Source of the DNA: Ampullaceana balthica
Taxonomy: Eukaryota > Mollusca > Gastropoda > Lymnaeidae
DNA length: 64,000 nt
Assembly (NCBI GenBank): GCA_944989445.1
Contig: CALYLW010000055.1
Location: forward strand, 1,741,001-1,805,000
Reading direction: 5' to 3'
In this document: in pieces, positions 23,601-38,600 of the stretch
Position numbering within the stretch: the first letter of the stretch is position 1
Layout: every line of letters starts with the position of its first letter
Translations under genes and position numbers: made by a program
Notes under the pieces: generated by a model
What the model was told of the DNA's origin: nothing
Database searches by the model: none
Seen by the model: the letters and a program-made list of their open reading frames with translations, nothing else

Positions 23601-26600
23601 TTTCAGCAACAGTATCAGGTACAAATAAATCTTTGAATAATTTATCTAGTACAATCTGTACTTTTAAAGTAATTTATGTGTTTCAAATTTCTTTTTGAAA
23701 AAAAGGAAAAATTGATTATTGGTTAAAATTTTTTGTTGTTTATGTAGATAGCCAATTCATTTTATTACTTAATTAAAAATTTGTGTCTAGTGAATGAACT
23801 GTTTTCCTCTAAGTGGCATATCAGTAACAGCTATAATAGGATAATAAATGTGATGGAATTAAATTCTGAGTAAAAAAAACTAATTTTCATTAAGATTGAC
23901 CCTAATAAATTAATACAATTTAAAGGTTTTTATTTTAAAAAGCTATTTTATGTTCAGGTGTGGTTTATTAATAAAGCCCTAAGTTGTAAATTATTTTATG
24001 GAATTTTACCGGTTGACTTTCGAATAATTCCTTTACTTTCTAAGGTGATATTTGTTGTAACCATATATTCAGGATATTTCTTGCATTATATTTCAGTCTG
24101 CAATTGAAAATGTCTCAAACTGTTTAGACCAAGCCCAACAGCAGCTTTTCACTGTACCGACTACCACTGAAGAACATATTAGACAAAATGAGGTACACAA
24201 ATAGTTTGTTAAAATTATTAAAAAATGAGTGGAAGAGAGCAGCAGGGTTGATTTAGTTAAATGATTACATAAGAAAGTACATTATAATAATACATATGGC
24301 ATCCATTCTTTTTAAAGCTTTATACTTTTCTTTTCTCAAATGTTTTAGTATTTAGTTTATATTTCTTACGTGTTAAAACTAATAGAAATGAATTCTAAAA
24401 TCTCTAGAGTCTTCAGAGGCAATTGAGTTCTTTACAAAGGGAAGTCACTGCCATGAACCACCAAGCAAAAGATTTATTCCTCTCAACCAACCATGCCAAT
24501 CAGGATCTTATTGAGAACTGCCTTGACAGTTTGCAAGACATGGTCAGACTTCTTCATGGAGCTGCTGAATCACAAAGCGGAGATCTCCACAGCACAGAGA
24601 GGCAATGGAAACAGTATCAGTCTGAAGTCACTCAATTACAGCAGAGGCTGCAGGATACACAAAGGCTTATATTAGCTCCCAATTCAACTCTTTCTTTGGA
24701 AGATCTCATGGCCAATAACCAGGTGGGAGCATGTGTTTTTGTGCAAGAATTCAGACGCTTAACTATTATACATTTGTTTGTAATTCTTTAAAGTATTAAG
24801 TTGCTTTTGATTAAAATTTTGTCTATGAATATAAAGCTTGCATAGACATTTTCAGATTTAAAAAAAGTAAAATGTGTTGTTGAAATGGGGGATCTGATAA
24901 TAAATGTGTTGAATTATAAAGTAATTATTTCATAGATGGCTTCTCAAAATGTTAACTAGTTCAATTTTAAGTTATATTTATTATATAGGGTATACATATT
25001 TTCATTTCTATTATGAGAATATCATGTTGCTTTATCCTGTAAACATATTTATTATGTTTTAATCCTTCAGAAAATTGAGGATGCACTTAAAAAATGTGAA
25101 AACCAACTTCATGAGCTGAAGAGTAAAGAGTTAAGTGTGGGTCATCCTAAAGGTTCCTATCAGTCTGATCTGTCAAATCTTCAGACTTATTATATGGAAT
25201 TACATAGAAGAGTAAGCATACTTTCATTTTTCCATCAACTTAATAACTTGTAAAATATAAGAAGTCTCTTACTTTGCATCTTATGTTTTGTCTAATTGAG
25301 ATATAAAAAATGTTAAAGTGTAATTAATTATAATTTGTTTAAAAAAAAATAAAGAATAAAAATTGTAAAATGAAAATGAATACATATTAATATATAATCC
25401 CCTATACCAAACACAAAATTTTATTTTTCAATTTTTCTTTGTTTAACAGGCATTGGAGAGGAAGTCAAATGTACAGAATGCCATCTCAGTACAAGACCAG
25501 TATCAGAAAATGCTCAATGATTATGCTGCATTCTTAGAAACTGCTCAGGACAAAATCAAGTTGGATTCCATTTCAGCAAGGGACTTAAATCATCTCAAGC
25601 AACAATTAGTTGCACATAAGGTAAAACTTAAGTTTGTGCAAATATTCACCTGATGGTTAAGAATCTTTTTTAAAATTAAAATAATACACATGTAGATATA
25701 TATTTTTATAATTGAAATATATATTGGGATTAATATATGATAAAAGGTTTAATTTATTGGACAACGCAGAGCACAAGAATTTTAAAAAAATTGCAAGAGT
25801 TAATTTATGTCAGAAAAAAAAGTATATATAAATGTATACAGGTAAGCCTTAGATTAAAAATATTATTTCTAGAATTTGAGGGGTGAACAAAATATAACTT
25901 ATTCAAGAAAATAAAATTTAAGGATTGCAATATTTGTATTATCTGTTTTATGGCCAAGTATGCATATTACATAAATATACTAGGGCTGCGAAAATTAACG
26001 ATTAATTTCTCGATTAATCGTTATAATTCTTTATCGATTAAAATTATTTTAATCCATAAAAAATCGATTAAAATTAACGAAAATATTTATAATATAATAT
26101 TTTCATAAATTTTTATTAATAAATAATTAATAATAAATAATTAATAATAATTTATATATTTTTTTACGTACAAACTTCTCCCGGGTAATATTATAATTTA
26201 TTGTATTACTTTATGTGGACCGGCAGACATCAACTAAAAAAAGGCTGACAGCATCAGCGCAGTTAAATTTAAACATATAACTAGAAAGTTGAGCAAAAAT
26301 TTTGTTTGTAAGCTAACTGCGGATGGCAAAGTCGAAGATGGTGAAAAACTTTACTGTGTTCACTGCCATAAACAATTCTCTTTTAAAGGATCAAATACAT
26401 CGCTGACGTACCACCTTCAACACAAACATCCGATCAAGTATCAACACATTGTCATAAAATTTATTTCAAAATATTCTTAATTTTCAATGTCCGTGAGAAA
26501 TGTTCAGTTTAATGACGTCATAAATTTATATTTTTGGCTTTAATCGAAATTATCGAATAATTAATCCATAATTTTTCAAAAGTTAACGATTAAATTTAAA

Positions 26601-29600
26601 TTAATCGATAACAGCCCTAAAATATACAGTTTAAAAAAACCCAGATACATTACAATGTATTTTTAAAAATTAATATCCCTTTTACTATTGCAGGACTTTT
26701 TCAGTGACTTAGAGGTGCATAAAGCTATGTTGGATTCCCTGGCCAGTCAGTGTGACCCAGTGACAAAAACAAAGTTCCAACAGAAACATTCATCTCTCAG
26801 CAGTATCACTGCTGTCCTTGTTGATCAAGCCAGCTTACATGGTCAAAGGTAGTTCTCAAAAACTCTACACATATGGGGTGGCATTTCCATGATCTTAAAT
26901 ATATTTATTTGTAGATGTCGGTTCCTTATTTTTACAAATATATTTTCCTATATTTTTATATGACTTTAGAAACCATGAAATCTACTAAGAAATTTATATT
27001 TCCTAAATTTAAACCAACATTTTACTCATAATTCAATTTAAACAATAAAAAATTATGACAAATTTCTTGTCATTTAGCCTTTTAAAAATCTTCATAAAAT
27101 TAAATTTATAAAAATTGTAAAAGAATAAAATTATAATTTTTAAGCTCATATGTTTGATAATTTGATACTATTTTATTATTCTTGTTACAGGCTGGAAAGG
27201 TTGACTAGGCAATGGACTGAACTTGAAGAGAAATACACAAGGCTAATTAAAGTGTTAACATCGCTTGAGTCTAAAGTTCCACAGCCTATTGTTAGTGGGG
27301 ACTCTCTAACTACTATTCAGGACAAACTGAGCAGATATAAAACTTTGCAGGCAGAATTACTTGATGCCAAAAATACCGTGTTTGAAGTTGTTGACAAAGG
27401 GAAGCAAATACTTCACAGCGTTAATTGTCCATCTCTTGAGACAGCCATAACTGATTTGGCTGAAAAATGGGTTTCTCTCAATACAGACTTGAGTCATGAA
27501 TTGAAAAGGTGATAAAAAATTTTAAAAATCACAGAAACAGAACAACTAACAACAAATAAATTAAAATATTTTTTGTAACTAAAGTCAGTAAAAAACATTA
27601 TTGATAGTGAATACTTTGACCTATATTCTTGTAAAATTATGAAGATATGAAATCTGTTAGGAATGTTTTGCTTTATCTAAAATGTTAAAATATGTCTCGT
27701 AGCAGGTCAGCTCCCTATATACTTATTTCTTAGTCAATTTTCAGAATTTTTCTTTATTAGTGTGTGTAAACACACACATTTTGTCAGACCTTTGTGATAT
27801 TATCTTTTTAAAAGGATTAATTTTTTTATGAAATGTTCAGTTATTGCTATTAGTTGTAATAAATTAGAGCTAACTGAAGTACTGTCAGTACCATCTTATT
27901 TCAGTGTTGTTTTAATTGTTTGTAAACATTATATAATTAAGTGTTGTAATTTTTTGTTGTTGAATTAATTCAATTGTACATATCTTTAAACTATTCAGAC
28001 TCTAGTAGTAACTAAAGCCTGGTGCTAATATTTTATCTCCTTTGCTTCTGTTTAAAATATTTACTGTGTACAAACACTTAGCCTTAGCATTCTCTATTAG
28101 TTATTTTGGAAAAGAATTAAACAAATTTTATTTTATTTATTTTAGATAATAAAGATATTAAAATTCTGCACACAGTTGGGATTGTATTAATTAATGAATC
28201 ATGGTTTTAAAGAAAGATTATGAAATTGTATTTCTTGTATTAATTTAACTAACTGTTTCAATGTATAAAGTGCAAATATTTTTTTAAATTTAGGACTGCA
28301 ACATTAGGAGACCAGTTGTCTACATTTGAAACTGATGCAACCATCTTATCATCATGGTTGAAGGCAGCTAAAATGAAACTGGCAAGCTTAAAAAAATTGT
28401 CACAATCTGACTTACAAAATATAGGAGCTGTAAGAACTAAAGTAGAGAAGGTGTTGGTATGTTATCACAAAGTATAATGTAATTGTGCACAACTGTACTG
28501 CTCATACATAACTGTTCTTGAGTCTTGTTCTTCATTTTATATATCAACACCATTCATCCAGCACTGCAGTAAACTAAAGATTAAGCTATTAAATAAAAGT
28601 CATTCCAATCCATCCATAACTTTGAATTTCCCCCTCTGTATATTAATTAATACAGATACATTCTGCATGATGTCTTTAGCTGAGTAATAGCACAGGTGTC
28701 AAATTTATGTATACATTTTAAAAATATTTTTATAAAATACAGACATAATGTGTTGATCTTAAATAGAGTTCTTTCTTACGACCTGTTTCCTGTTGATAAA
28801 AAAATGTGATCCTCTAAACAATAGTTACGACAATATATACCTCAGTTATTTGACAAAACATGCATTCAAGTAATGCACTTCTATTTTTATAACAAAATAA
28901 ATTAGCGGTTTTCCCACTACCCATCCCCCTTTTGGTATGATACAGCAAACATTCTTTTTTCATTTTAAGTTTCATATTTTCAACACCCCGCTTTTACAAT
29001 AATTATTACTTCAAACTTGTATGTGGGTTATTCTTAGTAACATTAGAGAGTTAAAATTTTAAATAGCACAATTTGATTAGCTTTCAATTATGATATGATA
29101 AAAGTAGAAGCATGAGAATAGTCTTTATAAAATGCTTGGTCACATTCTATATGGCGAACTTAAAATGAATTGTTTACTATCAGATTTATGTTTAATTTAG
29201 TTAATAAAAATACATTTTCTTAAAAATGGGGAAAAAAATAAAATGATATCTTATTTTGTGTATGAATCATTAAGCATTGCAAACTAAGATTTCTTGTGCA
29301 TTTTAGGTTTTTTATAGTTATTTCAATAATTTCTATACTGTTAAGTAAAAAATGGTGTTGTGTTTGTTTAGTACCAGAGGGTGTGATGTCTGTTTAGTTC
29401 AAAAGTGGATGACGTTTTTAACTAATATAAGCATAATTTTTATATTATTTAGGAGTTTAAAAAAGAAGTTGAAAACCAAGTTCCATTAAAGGAACGAGTT
29501 ATCAGTGTTGGCAACAAGCTGCTGCAGAACAAAAACTATGACACCAGGGGCCTGTCTGATAGACTGAATGGTTACGAAGAGGAATGGAAACAGTTAGAGC

Positions 29601-32600
29601 AGGGAATCTCTGAGACTGAGCAATTCCTTCACCAGGCTCAAATGGATCTCATGCCATCTCGACAGGCTTTGAATGAACTGGTGACTTGGGTGGACGAGAT
29701 AAACAAATCCCTGGCCCAAGACGCTCACAGAAGAATTAAATCCCTTGCGGACATTGAAGTGATGGTTAAAAAATATAAGGTCAGACACAGTTTTTAATGC
29801 TGTTTGCTTGCCTTTAAATGTTTTTTTTTAAAAACCAAGTATGTAAAATGTGTATATGGTTTGTATAAAAATGTGTCTCAATGGGCAATCCTATCATCCC
29901 ATGAACAGCAGTTAAGTTTTCATGACATCTTTGCATAATTGAGTCACATGTGACTTTAACCTTCCACATTACATTTATCGGCTAAGAAATTATTCAAGGT
30001 TCTTCTGTTCCATATAACAATTGGTCTGCTAAGAGATTATTCAAGGTCGTTTTGTTTATAAAACAACTAATGAGATACAGAATTACTACATTGTCTCCAT
30101 GGTTATTCATCTCTCAATGACTTCTTTAATATTTTGAACAGCATGGAAAGCTGCAATCCTCAATTTTTTTTTAAATGTATTTTACAAATCAAAGCATATT
30201 GATCAAAATTTAAAAAACAATTTTTCTAGTATGTACAATTTCTTTATGTTGTTTCCTCAGGGTTACAAGATTGAGCTGAACAGCAAACAAATGACTTTGG
30301 ATTTTGTTAACCAATCGGTGTTAGCCCCTCAGCCAGATGAAGTGGATGTACCTCAAGAGAAACTAGAGTTTGCTGACAAGCTAGGACAATTGAACAGACA
30401 GTGGAAAGGTGTAGTGAAAAGCATTACAGATAGACTGAATGCACTAGAGGTTTGTTAAATTTCTGTTAACTTCTAAGCTTAAAATGTCTGCTCAATCCTT
30501 TGCAATCAAAATCAATTTATTAAATTTATTTTGAAAAATAAAATGTTGTTAATTTTGCCATCAGTGAAGGTATTTTAGCTTTCAACTTTCTTTAAAGGGA
30601 ACATTCAACAAATGGGATGAGTTTGAAAAATCTCTTGCGAGACTCCATGCATGGTTCAATGAACAAGAAGACAACATTAAACGTTACAATCTCATTGGAC
30701 ATGAAGTTGGTGTTAAACATACATTAACAGACTGCAAGGTAATGAATAATATAGTATTTTTATATGTCATTATATTTCCATGAAAGTACACTTGTATGTA
30801 AAGTTTTTATTTGGTAATAATTTTAAATGTAAATGTATGACTACATTTAAGGGACAGCCAACTATATAGAAACTTATGTAACAAATTTTGGCGTTTATTT
30901 TCAGATTATGTTTGCATAATCTTTATATTTAAAAATTAGAATTTTTTTTAATGATTATTAAAATTTTTATTGGTGCACATGTAGTAATTTAAGTATTGAG
31001 CAAACTCATTCACTTAACAAATCATGCAGAACGAATTTAAGTTTTTTCCTTTTTATCAATTAGAGAAAGATCAGTTTATTAACATATTACAGAAAACATT
31101 CATTTTTAAATGAAACCATGACGTTCATACTTTTAAATATAACCTTTTTTTAATCTCGTCCATTGTCTGTCTCCTCCATTCCATCTATCAGGCTATCCAA
31201 CAACAACTAATAGCTAAAGCTGAGGATCTTAAGTCACTTAGGGCATTGGGCAACCATCTGATTGAAATCAGTCGTGACTCACCAGGCTGTCAGCAGTCTG
31301 TTAGAGACAGCTTGTCCAGTGTTGACCAGAAGTGGAAAAAGTTGGAAGAACAAACAAACAAGTTGGAGACCTTGCTATCAGGTTTGTTATATAAGAAATG
31401 TCCCAAAAAATTCTGTCATTTAATTTCTTTTTTTAATTTATGCCATTAAGTTTTACAATTACATGTAGTTGCAGATGAATTTGGAAAAAAATAATTTATG
31501 TTTAATTCTAGATACTTAAGAGAAATAAATTACACCTACTCTAGACCACATAATATATAAGAAATGTTTTTAAAAATTTTAATAAAAAAATTAAGTCACT
31601 GAAATTCTTCCATGCAGACATGACAGGTCAGTGGGCTCGGTATCATAAAAATCTTGCAAGTTTGAACCAATTACTTACCCAAACAGAATATGCCTTAAAC
31701 CACTACAACTCAATTGGTGGAGATACTGGAACTCTGAGATCTCAAGTTGAAAAACTGCAGGTATGATTAGAGCATCTTATCTGGAAAGTGCTTTTACCGC
31801 CCAAAATATCATGAAATGTGGTTTAATTTAGTGATTCATTAGCTGGTTCCTTTGTTTCAAATATGAAAAGTTGAAAAAAGCAACAAAAAATCAACAAAAT
31901 TAAAATATGCATTACAGTGGAACCCACTTAACTCGAGCCCCGGTTAACTTGTCAGCTCTATTAAGTCGACGTTTTTTATTGGAACCGACAAATTTTCTCT
32001 TTGTCTTTGCATTTTCTCATCGGTTAATTCAATTATTTTAAGTCGCCGAACCCTAATACCTCGAGCACAAAAGAGGGCCAAATTTGCCACTTTGCGTTGG
32101 TTATATCGATCTCCATTACCAATCGCCAATTTTTGAAAATTTTAGATGTGATTTTTTATAACCAAGGGAAGGCATAAAATTTCTAAAACATTTTGTTTTG
32201 TATGGAATAACAAAATGTACCGTGTGCAGACTGGTTGTCATTGGCAACCATTCATCCTTCAACCTCATTTTGACTCTATTACTACTGCTTTGTTCTCATT
32301 GTTTCATTCATAAGAAGTGGCCGTGTGCAAAAGCCATTTAACTATTGGTTAGAATTAATTTAAAATGTGTCAAAGTTGAAGGTTCAAAAGTTCAAAAAGA
32401 GTTCCTAATTTATTTTTGTACATTTTTATAGAGAAGAGTTTGCTTTGTCATGAGTCATATATAGGTCATGATAGACAAACGCCTTTGTATAAAAAAAAAC
32501 CTCCAAAAACACGTGCATGTACATTCTCATTTATTAAGGCTAGTGATGGGACGATACCAAAATCATAGGGTGCTTACTGTAAACAAGGCTCCCCAGATTT

Positions 32601-35600
32601 TAAAATATATAATATAACAGACTACAGACAGTTTACCCACCCCCACTCTCAATCTCCCACACCATTGTTGTTGGTTAGTTCGATTAGCATCAAGTTACCG
32701 AAGGAATTCTGAGTCCATTGTAAGCTGAGGTGACAGACCCTAGGAAGATGGTTTGGAAGAGAATGGTTCGGGGACAATGAGGGGATGTGTAGGTTTGACG
32801 GGGTGGGTTATTTATTTGTGTAGCTTGTTAGGAAAGCCACGCAAGTGCCTTCCAAGGCACAGTATCGCTTAATCTGGGAATCACCGCAAGAGAAACAATA
32901 CGATGTCACCAGTCACCAGCGGACCCTGCGCACGCACGGTGTGGCAGGCAGGAGTAGATGAATTCGTTATAGTTATGTACTAGGAAAAAAACTGCGCTGA
33001 CGCAATAAAGGGTTATATTTAAACTTAAACGCTCCTTAAAAACGAACGGTCTTAACAACCTTAGGAAAGAGTGAAGAAATAGGGTCCCGATATTCTGATA
33101 CGATTCCGATTAATCGTCCCATCACTTATTAACGCACATCATGTATATAAAGAAATTTCAAGCGCATGTTAATATTTTGCCACCATATTGGTTTCGTCTA
33201 ACTCGATGATCGGTTATCTCGGCGCCATTTTTCATACCCCGAGGCCGTCGACTTAACGGGTTCCACTGTATATATATTTTAAGGTAATTTCATAAGCTTT
33301 GCCTTGCTGCTAACTTTAACAATTTTGTTAAAAGTGGAAAGTAACATTACTACATGAAAGCACACCTGAATATTGAAAAAGTGTTTGCAAAAATATAATG
33401 TGTTGCTAAATTAGACTTCTTTTTTCGTGTCATTTAACTCACAGGCCTTAAAAAGAGAATTAGACAACAGCTCAGGCAAGCTGGACAGATTCTCAGCACT
33501 AGCTGGTCAGCTGAGGCAGATTTGTGAGCCTCCAGTGCAGCTGGAGATCCAGAAGAATTTAGCAGATGTTCAAACAAAATGGAAACAGCTCAGTGCAGAC
33601 CTGGCATTACGGTGTGTTCAGTTTGAGCAATGCCTTGAGCAGTGGGAAAGGTTTGAGGACCAGTACAAGAAGGTCAGAGATTGGCTGGATATGAAGGAAG
33701 CCATTTGTGAAGAGCTTATTGGTATGCGTGACGACCCTACAAGACGTGCTGCTTCTTTAGAAAAGTGTAAAGTAAGTTTTCAAAACTTAACAATGACCAA
33801 ACATTAAGGAGCTCCCAGAATTTTTTTTAATGTCATCACTTGTGTTCTGGATGTTTATAGAATAAAAGAGATGATTTAGCAATTGAAGAGTGTTTTTCAA
33901 AAGAAAATTGTTAGCCTTTGAAAAACAATGTCAAGAAAATTTTTAGTTTGCTTAGCATTGTTTAAATTTGTTCAATTTATCAATTTATATGTTAAATATG
34001 TAAAACTTGAGATTAAGAATACTTATCTATTCGGACCCACTTGTAAAAAAATTACTCTTTAATGATATTATACCTCCATGTTTTTAACAATTTATCATTT
34101 CAGTGAGTTGAGTCTTCAACATCTGAAATTTTAAAATTACTCATATCCAAAATTTCAGCAATTGAAAAAATATTTGTTTGGTTTCCTTGTTAATGTTAAT
34201 GCATAAAAAAATCAACAGTATTACTTTGATCCCTGTGTTTAAGCTGTAGTTATTTTATCAGTGTTAAAAATATTATTTAGAAAACATTCACACATTACAG
34301 ATAAAAACGTTTTTAAAGAATCTATAACAGAAATTTTATTGAGATGGGTTTTTAGGTAGAGCATGGCTTAACTCTCCTAAAAGACCTAACCCCCCCCCTC
34401 CCAAAAAATAAAATAAAAATCAAATGATAGGATTTTAAAAAATTTATTAAATCAATTTTGAAAATCCCTAATATTTAATAAATTTTTAATATTTTAGAAT
34501 AAATATGGACAATCAGGATTTAAAACTAGTTCAAGCAGAATTTTTAGAAATCTTCTTAGTTAAAAAATGGCATGTAATTGGATTGTCATGTTTTATTTTT
34601 TTTTCAGAAGATCCAAACAGAACTTGACAGTTATCAGTCACAAGTGTCTGACCTGTGTCGACTGAGTGATCAGGTGATCAGAAATATGGCTCCTTCTACT
34701 ATATCCATCATCACATCCAGACAATCTGCCATTGAACAAAGGATGCTTGGACTGAGACAGATCCTTGAACAACAAAAAACCGCTCTTACTCAAGATCTGT
34801 CGATGATGGGACAATTCAATAAAGCTTTTGAGGTAAAAAGTCTCTAAACTAATATTATTATTATTATTAGGCCCAATCTTGAATATTAAAAAAATTGAAA
34901 TAAATTCTGTTGAAATTTATTTATTCCATTCCACCCTCCTTTTTATTTTGATTGAACTAAGACAATTGTACATTTGAGTTTTAAATTATTTTTTTTATAA
35001 AAGCAACTTTTTTCTGTGGTCCAATAAAAAAATGTCCATCAAAACCGTTACAAGGGGCACATACAGAAGCGTAACTGGGTTTTCCGCGCCCTTGGCTAAT
35101 TTATTTTTGGCGCCCTTGACAAATGGATTTAAAAAAAAATTTAAGTAGGAAAATACTACATTTTAATAAATTGAAGGATTAGCCCTCGATGCCCTTGGTA
35201 ACTGCCCCGATGCCAAGTCATTGTTACGCCTCTGGGCACATATCAAGTGTAGGTTAGGCTCTTACACAGCAGAATCTATACAAAATTATTTTTTTCAATG
35301 AAACAAAACTATTTTGAACAAATAAAACAAACAAATCTACCAATAATCATTTAACCATCATGTTTTCTTCCACTTCCAGGTTGTTCAGAAGTTTCTTAGC
35401 TACGCTGAACAAATATTGGCCTCTGAAGATCCGAGCAGGTCAGCAGAAAAGGAAATTCTAAAGACAAGACTTGAGGCCTTAAAACAACTGACTTTGTTGT
35501 TTAACACTAACTACAGCAAACTAGATACAGTCAATGACTTAGGGTAAGCCAATGAAAATGCCGGAGTATACATTTGGTTGTTCATCTGGTAACGGCACAC

Positions 35601-38600
35601 AGTTATTATTAAAATAAAACAGTGTTAAACAAAGGTGGTGCGGATTTTAGCTTTAAAAGTTTATTTGTTGATCAGTGACAAGGTAAAGACTCAGTTCTAG
35701 ACTTAAAAAGCCACTAAAGTGTGGACACATTACACAAAATATAGCATATTCCATAACAACTACTGCTGCATGGTGCCTCTATCTCTCTCTGTGCTTAAAA
35801 ATTCTTCCCCCTTATATCCAGTTGCCTCTTTGGGTTATTGACACCAGAAGGTTACAATTGGTTCTGTATCTAAGCTCTTACTACCCAACAAAGCTGTGCG
35901 TGTAGAGGAAAGTTTGTTGACCTACCCATTCTTTTCTTTATATTTGTAAACACCCTGGGCCTAGATTCTCCCACACTTTTAACTTTGCGACTGTCTACAG
36001 TCATGTATACCATACATAGACAAAATATAATGTATAATTTCCAGTGATTAAAACCAAATGGCTCCAGTCTTCCATGTTCAATGCATCCTTCAATAGTTGT
36101 ACATCATTTAGATCATTGTCTTTGTGGCAGAACACACAAGCTTCCAGTCAAGTGTGCCATCTTAAATAGGTCGTTGACTTCCTAGGGGTTAAGTTTGTCA
36201 TACTGTAAATACTTTAAAATACTCTAATTTTGACGCACTTGTTATACTGTTAATACTCAAAGTTCAGGGCACCTTGCCACATATATTCTATTTACTGACT
36301 ATGAAGCCAAAATACTTTTTAAGTCTTAAAAAGTGTGAAATAAATAAAAAGGTTTCAATGGCGATATTATTTCATGAACAAAAAAGTCTTCAGGAAGGAT
36401 CTACATTATTTAATTTGATAAATGTAAAAATCGTATCTTATCTTATCTGTTTACAGACGCTCCTTCTATACAGAAGATTATTGCGTCCTACGCTTATCTA
36501 TGGTTTGTGTTTAGTCCTGCATTTTTATTAGAGATTTAAATGTTGATAAAATGTTGGTTTTCCTGGTTTCTTCAGGCAACCCATTCCTTGCCCGAATTCC
36601 GGACGGGAAGAAGGAAAACTTGTATGTGTTTGTTCTTGCATACGGAATAAGAAAGGTGTTTTTATCCTTATGTCTATCTGAGGGTTGTATTAAGTTATCT
36701 TTGTGTTGTATTTCTAAATTAGAATTAATTGCTTTATGCATGATTACTACTTTGCTCTTGGTTCTTCTATCCTCTAGTGTTTCAAGGTTTAATGATTTAA
36801 CTAATGGTGTTATTCTTGTCAGTTTCGAATATTCTCCAGTAATGAATCTGGCAGATCTTTTTTGAATTTGTTCTAGTTTATCAATGTTTTCTTTGGTGGA
36901 TGGGTCCCATACAGAAGATGCATATTCTAGTACGGGTCTCACCAAAGTGAGGTAGCATTTTAGTTTTATATCTCTATTACATTTGTTAAAGTTCCTTTTT
37001 ATAAAGCCTAAGGTTTTGTTTGATTTTTTAATAACTTCATTGACATGGGGATTCCATGATAATTTCTCATGTATTAAGACTCCTAAGTATTTTGCATCTT
37101 TAGTTTGTGTCAGTTCTTTTCCATGAATGTAATATTTTGAATTTATTTGTTTCTTTTTCTTTGTTACTCTTAACAGTTGACACTTTTCTGGGTGGAAAGA
37201 CATACTCCAGTTAGTTTCCCATTTTATCAATTCATCTAAGTCTTTTTGTAAAATTTTGCTATCTTGTTCTGATTTAATTGTTCTATAGATTATACAATCA
37301 TCAGCAAATAACCTAACTTTTGTACCTGTTGAGATGTTGTTGGGTAAATCATTTATATAAATTAAAAAGAGTAAGGGACCTAGCACAGTTACTTGTGGAA
37401 CTCCTGAGTTAACCTTTATTGGTGCAGATTTAGATCTTTTAATTATTACAGTTTGCTCCCTGCCCAAAAGGAAGTCTTGGATCCAGTGATGTAAGGAACC
37501 TGAGATTCCAAAGTAGTTAAGTTTTTTAAGTAAACTAAGGTGGTGAACTTTGTCAAATGCTTTTGAGAAGTCTAGTAATATTGTATCTATTTGCTCATTT
37601 TTGTCCAAGCCTTTTGATAGTTCATCTATTAAACCTATTAATTGTGTTTCACATGATCTGTTTTTTCTAAAGCCGTGTTGATGTGGGCATGGGGCATTAT
37701 ATTTGTCAAGGTGGTTAACTATTCTACTATATATTATGTGTTCTAGTAATTTACAGGTGATACTAGTAAGTGATACAGGCCTGTAATTACCAGGGTCTGA
37801 TTTATCCCCTTTCTTAAAGAGTGGAGTTACGTTAGCTAATTTCCAATCCTGGGGCACTTTACCCTGGTTTAGAGAGGCTTGAAAGAGAACTACAAGGATT
37901 GGGGACAGTTCATTGCTTAGTTCTTTTAATAATCTTGCAGGCAAATCATCTGGGCCAGTAGCTTTGTTTATTTTAAAGTTTTTTAGGAGTGAATGTATAC
38001 CCTATACCTATCTCATCTACAGTTATGTTACCTATTTCCTCCATTTTATTTAAATTTATTAAAACTTTCTTGTCGCCTGAGGCAGAAAAAGATGATGCAA
38101 AATATGTGTTAAGGATATTAGCTTTAGTTTCATTATCATTATAGGTTTTATTATTTGAGCCTTTTAGTGTGGCTATTCTGGAAGGTTCCATTTTTTTTAG
38201 ATTTGATAAAGGACCATAAGTTTTTATTGTTATCTTTGGTAATTACATTGTTTATATATTCATTTTGGAGGTTTCGACTAAGTTTTTGTGTCAAGTATTT
38301 TGTGTCAAAAATATTTGTTGTCATTGTTCTCTTTCATTAACTGTTGATCATTTTTTTTTAGATGAAAGAGACTATTATTGTTTACAAAGTAGAGTAACTT
38401 GATTAAGCAATACAAATGAAAATATTTTAGCTAAAAGTTTGATCAATCATCACAAATTATTCAAAATTATCGCACAGGCAAAGAATTTAGGGATTGCATA
38501 GTATCATTTTATTTTGTATTTAAATAATAGAAATGGACATGACTGAAGTTGATGGTTAGAATAACTAATTATGATTGAAATGACTGGCATTTAATATAAT

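Noticed and set aside
25981..26619. A functional zinc-finger gene
   Set aside because: The BED finger lies inside an element with hAT ends and duplication, has no start codon and stops after the finger.
36551..36865. Plus-strand ORF of 104 codons
   Set aside because: Antisense shadow of the LINE reverse transcriptase ORF.
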